The position numbers and the translations under genes are program-made. This document shows positions 45,201 to 57,200 of a DNA stretch of 64,000 nucleotides, piece after piece (position 1 is the stretch's first letter; every line of letters starts with the position of its first letter). Location: positions 36,389,323 to 36,453,322 of the forward strand of contig OX463842.1 in NCBI GenBank assembly GCA_949825065.1. Direction: 5' to 3'. Under the pieces are notes generated by a model that saw only the letters and a program-made list of their open reading frames with translations, was not told the origin of the DNA and ran no database searches. This DNA is from Odontocerum albicorne (taxonomy: Eukaryota; Arthropoda; Insecta; Trichoptera; Odontoceridae).

Positions 45201-48200
45201 AGTTCCACCGCAGGAAACAATGCTACATCATTCTATCCCACCGCAGGAAACAATGCTATATCATTCTATCCCACCGCAGGAAACAATGCTACATCATTCT
45301 ATCCCGCCGCAGGAAACAATGATATATCATTCTATCCCACCGCAGGAAACAATGCTACGTCATTCTATCCCGCCGCAGGAAACAATGCTATATCATTCTA
45401 TCCCACCGCAGGAAACAACGCTACATCATTCAGTTCCACCGCAGGAAACAATGCTACATCATTCTATCCCACCGCAGGAAACAATGCTACGTCATTCTAT
45501 CCCACCGCAGGAAACAATGCTACATCATTCTATCCCACCGCAGGAAACAATGCTATATCATTCTATCCCACCGCAGGAAACAATGCTACATCATTCAGTT
45601 CCACCGCAGGAAACAATGCTACATCATTCTATCCCACCGCAGGAAACAATGCTACGTAATTCTATCCCACCGCAGGAAACAATGCTACAGCATTCTATCC
45701 CGCCGCAGGAAACAATGCTATATCATTCTATCCCACCGCAAGAAACAACGCTATATCATTCAGTTCCACCGCAGGAAACAATGCTACATCATTCTATTCC
45801 ATCGCAGGAAACAATGCTACGTCATTCTATCCCACCGCAGGAAACAATGCTACATCATTCTATCCCGCCGCAGGAAACAATGCTATATCATTCTATCCCA
45901 CCGCAGGAAACAACGCTACATCATTCAGTTACACCGCAGGAAACAATGCTACATCATCTATCCCACCGCAGGAAACAATGCTACGTCATTCTATCCCACC
46001 GCATGAAACAATGCTACATCATTCTATCCCACCGCAGGAAACAATGCTACGTCATTCTATCCCGCCGCAGGAAACAATGCTATATATTTCTATCCCACCG
46101 CAGGAAACAACGCTACATCATTCAGTTCCACCGCAGGAAACAATGCTACATCATTCTATCCCACCGCAGGAAACAATGCTATATCATTCTATCCCGCCGC
46201 AGGAAACAATGCTACATCATTCTATCCCACCGCAGGAAACAATGCTACATCATTCTATCCCACCGCAGGAAACAATGCTACATCATTCTATCCCGCCGCA
46301 GGAAACAATGCTATATATTTCTATCCCACCGCAGGAAACAACGCTACATCATTCAGTTCCACCGCAGGAAACAATGCTTCATCATTCTATCCCGCCGCAT
46401 GAAACAATGCTATATAATTCTATCCCACCGCAGGAAATAAAGTTGTTCTGTTTTTCCACTTAATTCAATGTTGCATTAATATTATACTCGTATATGTGTT
46501 GTACTCGATATATTATTATTTGTCGTCCCTAGGATTTCAATGTCCGCCATAGTAAAAAAATATTTACCTTTACAAATAAACATTTCGATATCCACTTCAA
46601 TCGAACGATCCTTACAACGATTTAGCAAACATGAACGTTGATATCAACATACCATTGTACTCATCGCACCACCAAATGTATCTTAAAATAAAAATCCGTC
46701 GTGCTGTGGCACAGAATTCCTTAGGTTTAGAAATAGAGCACTATATATGAGATTATTAAAAATATGTTAACATCGAAAAAATATTGGAAAATTAGGGAAA
46801 CTTTCTAAAATATCAAAAGCTCGTAAAAATATCTAAAATGGAAAAATATTTAAACGGGCAGAATATATTAATAAGTAAAAAAATATCGAAACTGGCCGAA
46901 AATACCTCGAAGAAGTTAAAATTTCAAAAAGAATCGAAAATATGTCATACCAAAGTCCTAAAGAGACGAAAATACCTCGTGATATCGAGAATTATCGACA
47001 TAATCTAAATTATTCGTCAGAATCTAAATTAAATTACATAGAATTAAAATCGGGAAATGTAAAATTTTCCCATATGTCAAAACATGGAAATTCGTCATTT
47101 TATTTTAATAGGATGTTAAGTATTAGCATAACTAACTATTATTAAAATAACAGTTTAAGTTTCATCAAATCGCCTGGAAAAACAGGATCATAATAATAAA
47201 AGGACAAATTATATAGCGCCGTTTAGAGAGCAAACTCTCCTCAAGGGCGCTCTTACTCAGGATACGAACTCACTCATAAATTTTGATAAGAACTCCCAAA
47301 AAGGGTTGTCTGGAAGTGCTTCCTGAAGCTGCACAGGCCACCCATCACTAGGAGGCAGACCATTCCATGCCATAAGACCAACAACGACAAAAACAATCAT
47401 AATACCCCGCCCGATTGGATTGTTTTGAAATAACTGTAGGAACTACTATCGTCGCTGAAATATTGTCAACATACACGGTCAACGACTGACGAAACGACCT
47501 TTGGATATGTCCAAAGGTCGCATACCAAAACATTGAAATTGTTTACCCACAAATACTATTTACGATACATTCCACAGTAGAAAGAGAACGCATCGCGCTG
47601 TCTCGCCGTTTTCGCCAACAAATTGTCTACCCACAATATTATTTGCGATGTCTGCAATATTTCAATCGACCATCTCTGCACGCACAGAAGCGAGATAAAA
47701 ATATATTGCGGGCGCACTCCCGCGCCCATTCTGAAATGTATAAATACCTACTTACCGATAAATAAAGCATCATTAATCACTATTTATTATTCATTGATTC
47801 ATTCACTCTCTCTTTCCGCATCGCTAATTGACGTATTTTATTTAAATACCAAACAATCAAAATCACGTCGGGGTCACCACTTTAGCAGATGTACTTGAAG
47901 GACGAGCTGATGATTTTGATTGTTTGGTATTTAAATAAAATACATCAATTAGCGATGCGGAAAGAGAGAGTGAATGAATCAATGAATAATAAATAGTGAT
48001 TAATGATGCTTTATTTATCGGTAAGTAGGTATTTATACATTTCAGAATGGGCGCGGGAGTGCGCCCGCAATATATTTTTATCTCGCTTCTGTGCGTGCAG
48101 AGATGGTCGATTGAAATATTGCAGACATCGCAAATAATATTGTGGGTAGACAATTTGTTGGCGAAAACGGCGAGACAGCGCGATGCGTTCTCTTTCTACT

Positions 48201-51200
48201 GTGGAATGTATCGTAAATATAATAGTATTTGTGGGTAAACAATTTCAATGTTTTGGAATGCGACCTTTGGACATATCGTTTCGTCGGTCGTTGACCGTGT
48301 ATGTTGACAATATTTCAGCGACGACAGTAGTTCATACACAACCAATTTATTAAATAAACAAGAAAGTGATCTTAAACCTCTACTTCTCTCTGTAGAAACA
48401 TCTCTCAGGCACAGATTCGAAAGATACGATGGATACATCCCATTAAGGGACTTGAAAACAATGAGACAAGTTTGAAATCAATCCGACTTTTTTAGAATCA
48501 GACCAATATGGCAATATTTATGACACGAGTATATCAGCCTAGCGGCTACAATGAAAACATACTGGAGTCAAGAAATTTGTGAATCAGGCAAACCAGAATA
48601 AATAGAGATACAATAATCCAGGCGCAACACAATAAATGAATTTATAAGAGTTTTTATTTTCCTTCTGGAAAGACATTGACATTTGAACTGTGTAAGACTA
48701 TAGAAACCTGAAGAAACCGGATAACCAATTTGTCTATCGATGGAGAACTATTAAGACAGACACCAAGTTTTGCCTCCAAATATCAGCATCCCAGTGTAAA
48801 TTTTAAAAATATACAGAAATGAAGCTAACCTTGAGAAGGCCGAGTCCGAGCTCTTCTCCATGCTCTTCCTCCAGGACTCCCTGCGGAAAGACGTGGACCT
48901 GTCCCCGCGATGCCCGCCCGCGCCCGCACTCAGCCCCGTCTTCTCGATGGGCCGGTAGAAGTTCACGCATATCCCATATCTCGTTTTTCCTGCATTGATA
49001 AAAAGAGGAATGTTATATTAGATACATTACATGGGCACATTAACATATACATATATGCTAAACAAATTCAACACACAATAAGTGCACATTTTTAGAAGCT
49101 AGCAAATGTAGTAGAAATGTGTGCATTAGGAAAACATGTACGAGTAATATGACGGCGTGACTCTTGTTTTTTTTTGTAGGCTTTATTTCTCTCAAACTTT
49201 TCAAGATATCTGTAAATGTGTTGAAGTTTCGAGGTTTTTTTTTTATCTTAGAGTAGATAGATTATATGCATATTTTTATTATTTTCTTAAATTATTTTTA
49301 TCTTTCTTTTTGTACGTTAGTTCCTTTTAATGCCTGACAATTGATCTGACTCAAGTTTTATTTTATGTTTTTGTTGTTTGGTATGAGTATGTACTTCATT
49401 TCGATATTATTTTTTGTATATGAATCATGTAAATGTTTATATTTTTGAAGTTGTATTTATATTCATGCGCACTCAAAATTCTAATTTGAGTATAACTTTT
49501 GTAACCTTTTTTAATGGTCAATAAAATATCACACTTTGTAATTAAACTTTTAAAAAATTAAAATGAGTCGATGTATGAAAAAATAAGAAATGTGATTAAG
49601 CATGAATGAATGTGCGCTAGAGGTGTTAAGAAGAGTAAAAAAGGAGCATGTTGAGGAGGTTTGGATATGTTTAACGGGTTAATTACGCAAGACTGAATTA
49701 ACCCTTTTAATCCCACGGGGCCGATCATCTGCCTCAAAGTTTTCATTCAAGTTTTTATGTTGAATGTATATTTTTTCAAACTTTGAGAATCATTCACTTT
49801 TAAAATAATGCATTTAAAACTAAATATTAACTGAGATAAAAAATAAAATATAGACTACTGTTTTTTTGCCAAAATATGCTGGGATTAAAAGGGTTAATAT
49901 ATTTATAATGCAAGTACAAGTAGGATTAATCGTAAAATTATGGTTGAATTAAGTAAATTTTTTTTTAAAAGAAAAGATAAGATAGAAAAGAAATAGAAGA
50001 GCTGTATAAGAAGATATATGGATGTGGAGGAGACGAAGGAAGTGTATAGAGACAAGAAAGTTTGGCGCTTTGTACTCTCTCACATCACATCAGAGAAATG
50101 AGGTGATGGTGTGGAATATAAAAATTACCATTGTGTCAATATATGTGGTTGTCATCAATGTCTGAATCAAGCAAGATACAAGAGGAAGAAAACAATCTCC
50201 GTCGCTTAGTTGGTTAGACAAATCTCTTCAAATCCAGGGGTTGCGTGTTCGAGTCGCGGTAGAACCAGATTTTTTTTAAAAGGATTCTGGTCTGGTTTTC
50301 ACTTAAGTTCTCTTTAATATATTTCTGGTTTATTATAAGAATTTTCCATAGGACAAAAAGATCACCCGGTTATACTGTTTGTATATTAAATAAGATCAAG
50401 AAAAATACTCTGAGATGTTTTGGATATGTAGAACAAAAAGATAGTTTGGACATGATCCAGTTAATGACATTTTTAAAGAAGAAAATATAAAAAGTAAGAG
50501 AAATCGTAGGAGTTGTATAGATATTTAAGAGGCGAAAAATATGTGTCGCGTTGAAAGTCTGGCGCTCTCTTCTCTCTCCTCTCTGCCTACCCCAACAGTA
50601 AAATAGCATGATGGTATTTATGTATGTAATATAATACAATACAACAAGATAATTATTAATGTATGTATTAAAACGTATCACAGTCATATAAAGACATACA
50701 AAAACATATCAAATTACGTCGAATATGCTGGTTTATTTATGGTATACTATACTACTCGTAAATGTATTGGGTGTTAACATAAGTTGTGTCCGTTTTTTTT
50801 TCAATTTCAAAATGAGCACCAAAAGTAACATTAAATGGTACATGTTATACGTCATTCGAAAGAAAATGTTCTGCTCTACAAGATATTGTGTTTGCTTTTA
50901 CGTTACACATATTATTTTATTTGATTACAAGTCTTCAAAATGGAATGTCAAGTAGACGAAAGTGAGCATTTTCGACCTCCTTCTGTTCGCGTTCAATCGA
51001 GGGAATAAAGCTGCCAAAGCTGCTCGCGATATTTGCGAAGTGTACGGTGAGGATGCTATGAATGAAAGGACAGCTCGTCAATGGTTTTTACGTTTCAAAT
51101 ACGGTAATTTCGATCCGAAAGACATAGAGTCATTCGAAAGAAAATGTTCTGCTCTACAAGATATTGTGTTTGCTTTTACGTTACATATATTATTTTATTT

Positions 51201-54200
51201 GATTACAAGTCTTCAAAATGGAATGTCAAGTAGACGAAAGTGAGCATTTTCGACCTCCTTCTGTTCGCGTTCAATCGAGGGAATAAAGCTGCCAAAGCTG
51301 CTCGCGATATTTGCGAAGTGTACGGTGAAGATGCTATGAATGAAAGGACAGCTCGTCAATGGTTTTTACGTTTCAAATACGGTAATTTCGATCCGAAAGA
51401 CATAGAGCGTTCCGGACGACCAGTGGACTTAGATGAGGACCGCTTAAACCATATAATTCATGAAGATCCCCTTCAAACCACCGTAGAATTGGCTGAGCAG
51501 ATAAATTGTAGTCACATGACTGTATACCGCAATCTTAAATCAATGGGAAAAGTCCAGAAGTTCGGCGCTTGGGTTCCACATGTTTTGAGTGAAAACAACA
51601 AAAATCAACGTTTGACAATTTCTGCTGGTTTGCTCGCGCGTCATGGAGCTACGCATATCCACAAGCAAAGGTTCCTTTACCGCATCATTGCTGATGATGA
51701 AAAATGGGTTGAAAATGGTAATGAAAAAAAAATGGTGATAAAAAATGTTTGAAGGGGATCTTCATGAATAATATGGTATTAGTGGTCTTCGTCGAAGTCC
51801 ACTGGTCGCCCGAAAAGCTCCATGTCTTTTAGGTCGAAATCATTGTCTTTGAAACGCAAAAACCATCGACGAGCTGTCCTTTCATCCGTAGCATCTTCAC
51901 AGTACACTTCGCAAATATCGCGAGTATCTTGTAGAACAGAAAATTTTCTTTCGAATGACGTATAACATTAACCATTTAGTTTTATTTTTGATGTTCATTT
52001 TTAAATTGGATAAAAACGGACACAACTTATGTTAACACCTAATAGGTATATCGTCGTTCATTATATAGATATTATGCAATAAAGTTACATATGGCGAGTC
52101 AAGAGCGGAAAATCGCATATGTTACTTAATATTTTGGCGTAATTACGCTGATATGGGGAGTGACATGGCTCTTGATAACTAATAAGTTTTCGAAGTCGAT
52201 TTTTAATGTAGGGTTGATGTATAAATGTTAAATGCTGACATACAAAGTTCCAATTAATTTGATTAGAAAAAATGCAAAATAAATATTGATTCCTAAGGGA
52301 ATTTTTCAACCGAAAGATAGTGAAAGGCCTTTATATGAGAAAAAACACGGTACCATCGAGCATCGAACCCAACACAAGCAGGCGGAATACGAGCGTTATA
52401 CTAATAGGTTATGGTGGTAATCATACTACAGCGCGATTCTTACTTATAGTAAAAAATATGTCACAAACGGTATTTTAAATTTAATTATCCTGTAATATGT
52501 ATATTTTCAATGCAATACATTTAAGAGTATCCATGCCACCTGTTGAACTGCGTGCAGTGTGTATTTTTATAAAGTAGGCAGGTGCTGACTCGATCATCGT
52601 TGGTATCCAGATTTTTTCAAATTTCCACTTAAGGCCTCTGTAACATATTTCTGGTTGGTTGGCAGAGATTGTAACATAACGTTAAACCTGTCAGGTTGTA
52701 ATGTATACAACGAAAGTGTAATTTAATACTAGTATCATTAGTTAGAGTGCTAGAATAATCTATGAAAGATAATCAAGAACTGGGTTCAAAGAGTACAATT
52801 AGATGTGGAAAATAAAAACATATGGCGACTTCTAACTGCCGCTAATCTTCCGTCCCAGGAGTTACGGTTTCGAATTCCGTTGATTACCAATTTTATTAAA
52901 AGGTAATATATTTCTGGTGGGATGGAAGAGATCGCCACGTGGCAATAAATCGTCCAGGCTGTACTGTATACGAGCACAATGAAAGTGTAATAAAAAACTC
53001 TAGAACTCTGTTCAGAAATGGTAAGCGAACGAATCTGATATGGACAGAAAAAAACACAGTCTACAATAGAATGTGTAAATTCTGATAATCGACAAATAAA
53101 AGCCATTCTATTTTATTGTTAGAAATAACTCATATTTATGTGTTCACAGCATTTAATTAGAATTTAAAAAAAAAACATAATAGTCATTTGATATTTCAAA
53201 TCTATTTTAAAAATGTTAATACAATGAAAATATTCAAGAGTATAAAGTATAAAATTACAAAGCTCTAAAGGCCACAAATTATAAATTCAATATCAATTAA
53301 ATGTTTTATACGTCTGTTGGGATGTAGTTATATAACTAAGGAATTGAAAGAAAAAATTTCTTCCAGCGCCAAAGATAATTCAATATAAAAAATACTAAAC
53401 GTGTCTGTATTTTAAATGAAGAATAATTTATTTGATATTTCTTGTGGACGAAATTTTACAAGGTTGTCTAAAAATAAATTGATATATTATATTATGCCTT
53501 ATTACCAGCGAACATTAAACTGGAAACCAAATTATTTGTTATTATAAGCTCTAAATAACTCCGATGTCACGTTAATTATTGAGCAGAAAGAATATTTTTT
53601 TTGATAATGTAATGTGTTAATTCAATAATAATTTGCTATTTTTCGTCAAAAATAATTAATGAAATACTTTATATTCTCACGGTTTTCAGCATTTGCTTTG
53701 TTCATTCCATTATTTTAATTGAATTCAAAGGCATAATTCTAGCTTGAACATTTAGAAAATGAGCTTAATAAGTAACATATTATGTAATACGTAATAATAA
53801 ATATCATAAATCGATATTAATTAGTCCTTGTAGTCACTTATTACGTTCCATTATATACCATCACGTCATGTCTCTTTTGGAGTAGACAGAGAGGACAGGT
53901 CTCCACGGCTTTAGCCCCATTCACATCCATACATTTCCTCATATCTATACATCTTCACCTGTTTCTCGTATTTCTTACCTTTATCTCCGTAAAAATTTCT
54001 CCAACTATCTCCTCCTACTCTTTCTCGGTCTACCTCTTCCTCGCTCTTCATTAATTTCAGAGATATATGTTAGTTTCGTCTTTCACGACTCATTCTCTTC
54101 AAGATTCCTTTCTTAATTTTACTTAATAACATCCATCTCTAACAGTTATCCTTTATCAGTTCATTTATTACTCTTTCAAACATTATATAATGCCGAATAT

Positions 54201-57200
54201 TCTACGCAAAACGCACATTTCTACCACATTACATCAACCTGAAATATTTTTTCATCATTTTCAATATCATTATTTAATATGTATTTTTACTAAATGCATT
54301 CTGCAACACATGTAAGTCGCACCAAAGAGAGCAGGCCGTAAAAAAGGTTTGAGAATGAACACCCACAAAACCAAGTGGATAACTGTGTCGCGGAAAAATG
54401 AAATCCAGGATTCCCTTTCAATGATTCGGTAATAGACAAAGATAACGCAGAGAAATTAGAAAAGTTCAAATATCTTGGATCGATTTTGATTCACAAAAAC
54501 GATCTTCGAAGGTAAACGATATTGACTTCTTTATTCAGAAGAAACAAAAAGCTGTGGCATCTGTGAAGAAACTCCTTAAATCCAAGTTCCTGTTCAGAAA
54601 GTTAAAGCTTCAACTGTACAATGCAATAATCAAATCAGTAGACCATGATTCTCAAGGAACAATATGCAGTGTTATGGTTCGATAACAATGTATTTATGGT
54701 GATATTAACCAACAACCAGGGGCTGCAGTAGATACTTGGAAAATAAAGCAATAGGAAGATCCGTTCCTTGTCTGTACAACATTGAATCACCAACGACATA
54801 AAGAGTCAGTTGATTAGCTTAGAGTAGTCATATCTACAGAGAAGACAATCAAAGAATGATAAAAAAAAAAAACAAATTGAAATCCAAGTCTTTAGAAGGC
54901 CGACCACATGGTGAACCCAAACGATGACCGTTGTACAATGTATTGATGAATATGTAGTTGCTAATGTTTTAAGGGGTCTGGAGACGAAAGACGCAATATC
55001 GTCGGGAGTAGAGCGGAATCATCGTGGAAGTTAAAGTTCTTCAGGGACTGTATGATCATCAAAGGTAAGGTAAGTTTTTAGATATGTTTCGATAGAAATA
55101 CTCACTATTGCTGAGGGTCTCATATCAGAACATCCAGAAGATTTCAATGTACTTTCTTCAATCAGGAGACTCCGAAACTAACCCTCGTTAAACAATTTAT
55201 CTATATATGTATTTATTACCGGCGTATTATAAAATCTTTCCAATAAAATGATGAAATTTGTTCGAGGGAAATAGTCAAGTACCCGCAGGGTACCATAAAA
55301 TGGCAATTATCCTTTCCTTTCACACACATAAGAAATCTACGTGATTCTTGCGGACAGTGCCAGAAGGGTTTTTTTATAAAGGCAATTTTAGCGGTGTTAA
55401 TGCTATTGTACTAGGTGTTAACATAAGTTGTCTCCGTTTTTTTTTCCAAATTTAAAAATGAGCACCAAAAGTAAAACAAAATGGTAAAGGTTATAAGTCA
55501 TTCGAAAGAATTTTTTCTGCTCCACAAGATATTGTGTTTGCTTTTACGTTACATATATTATTTTATTTGATTACAAGCCTTCAAAATGGAATATCAAGTA
55601 GACGAATGAAAGGACAGCTCGTCGATGGTTTTTGCGTTTCAAATACGGTAATTTCGACCTGAAAGACATGGAGCGTTCCGGACGACCAGTGGACTTCGAT
55701 GAGGACCGCTTAAGCCACGTTATTCATGAAGATTCCCTTCAAACCACCATAGAATTGGCCGAGCAAATGAATTGTAGTCACATGACTGTATATCGCCACC
55801 TTAAATCAACGGGAAAAGTCCAGAAGTTCAACGCTTGGGTTCCACATGTTTTGAGTGAAACAACAAAAATCAACTTTCGGCAATTTCTGCTGGTTTGCTC
55901 GCGCATCATCGAGCTACGCATGGCCACAAGCAAATGCTCCTTTACCGCATCATTACTGGTGATAAAAAATGGTGCCTTTATGTGAATATGAAGAAACGGA
56001 AAGAATGGGTGAGTTATGATCAACAAGCAACGCCCAGAGCGAAACAATATTTGCATTCGCGCAAGACGATGATTTGCATCTGGTGGGGTTGGCAAGGCGT
56101 CATCCACTACGAGGTACTTGAACGCAATCGGACAGTCAACGTGGAGCTATACATTCTGCAAATGCAGCGGCTCAACACTGCAATTCAACAAAAAAAGGCC
56201 GGATCGGTAATATGGCGTTATTCTGCAACACGATAACGCCCGCCGTCATATCGCCAACATTACGAAAAATTCCATTCAAACGCTTGGTTAAGAAGTCCTG
56301 CCGCACCCTCCATATTATACAGACCTCGGGCCGTCGGTTTCCACCTTTTCCGGTCGCTTTCGAATAATTTGCGCGGCGTTTCCTTCAATAATGACGTCAA
56401 ATTGCGGACATGGTTGGACGAATTCCTCGAGTCAAGACCGGATGTTTTTTATCGCATAGGCATTGAAAAACTTGTAGAACGTTGGCAAGAAGTTGTAAAT
56501 AATGAAGGAGAATACATTATTGACTAATTTGTTGTAATTTTTTTTGTTGTGTCCTCTTGTTCTCTTTAATTGAAAAAAACGGACACAGGTTATGTTAACA
56601 CCCAATATAATGAATTTAATGATTTACACAAAACGTAAGATAATAAATGCGTTATAAAATTTTACTTTAATGCTTGAGTCTCATCTTACAAAATATATTC
56701 ACAAAGCAATTTTATGTTTCCCTAAATATCTCTAAATAGTTCTAATATACATCGTTAAATAAGGTTTACTTCCAAGTTACGAGTATACTCGAGAACGCAA
56801 GAGTTGAAATACTCGTATATCATCACGATACCCAAATATAAACGAGCTGATGATATTTCATTGTTAGGAAATAATTTCAAAATGTTTGGGAACTTACATT
56901 TTTTACAAAGAATTTATTTTTTACTTACCAGAGTCTTTGTCTGTTAATGTGAACACAAAAGATGAAGCTTCCCTCAGGGCAGTTCTCTTGGGGCCGACAG
57001 AAACACACCCTTCTGGCTGACAAAAGTAAACCATGTCCAGAGGAAGACCAAAGTCTGCATGATCAGTCGGAGGATACCTTCGTAAAAGTTCTGGTGCCTG
57101 GGGAGAATATTAAATCACATTTGTACAATAAAGTAAAAATTATCATCAAATTCAATTTTTTTGAATATTTTACATATATAACCTATACTCTAGTCTATGG

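Larger units (their letters stand above)
34501..48829 (-). other. MADD intron 3 (14.3 kb)
   Basis: The longest intron in the gene. From 35.0 to 39.4 kb I see no gene: only two short tRNA-B-box-like fragments (GGTTCGAATCCC near 36921, GGTTCAATTC near 38110). The rest holds the elements listed separately between 39.4 and 48.7 kb. Confidence 0.75.
48990..56928 (-). other. MADD intron 2 (7.9 kb)
   Basis: Filled mostly with the LINE, SINE and mariner copies listed separately. The stretches 49.0-49.5, 53.1-53.8 and 56.6-56.9 kb are AT-rich with nothing recognised. Confidence 0.75.

Noticed and set aside
43926..46440. CRISPR array
   Set aside because: Units are contiguous 33-bp tandem repeats with no unique spacers, in a eukaryotic intron, and no cas genes are present.
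43871..46463. Long open frames of 483, 657 and 161 codons as a repetitive protein gene
   Set aside because: They are the different forward frames of one 33-bp minisatellite without stops. No promoter, signal peptide, domain or frame-specific conservation is visible.
47862..47879. Fragment of a genuine tRNA-Trp gene
   Set aside because: It carries the CCA end, which is added after transcription in eukaryotes, and sits exactly at the LTR junction. A retrotransposon primer-binding site explains it better.
47623..48153. Two nearly identical proteins ([20 protein letters not shown]...) on opposite strands
   Set aside because: They are the same LTR read from each arm of the palindrome. LTRs of this type do not encode protein, and no domain is recognised.
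50195..50290. Functional tRNA gene
   Set aside because: A- and B-box-like words are present, but the fragment is followed by the SINE tail and recurs in many copies. No intact cloverleaf with acceptor stem pairing is evident.
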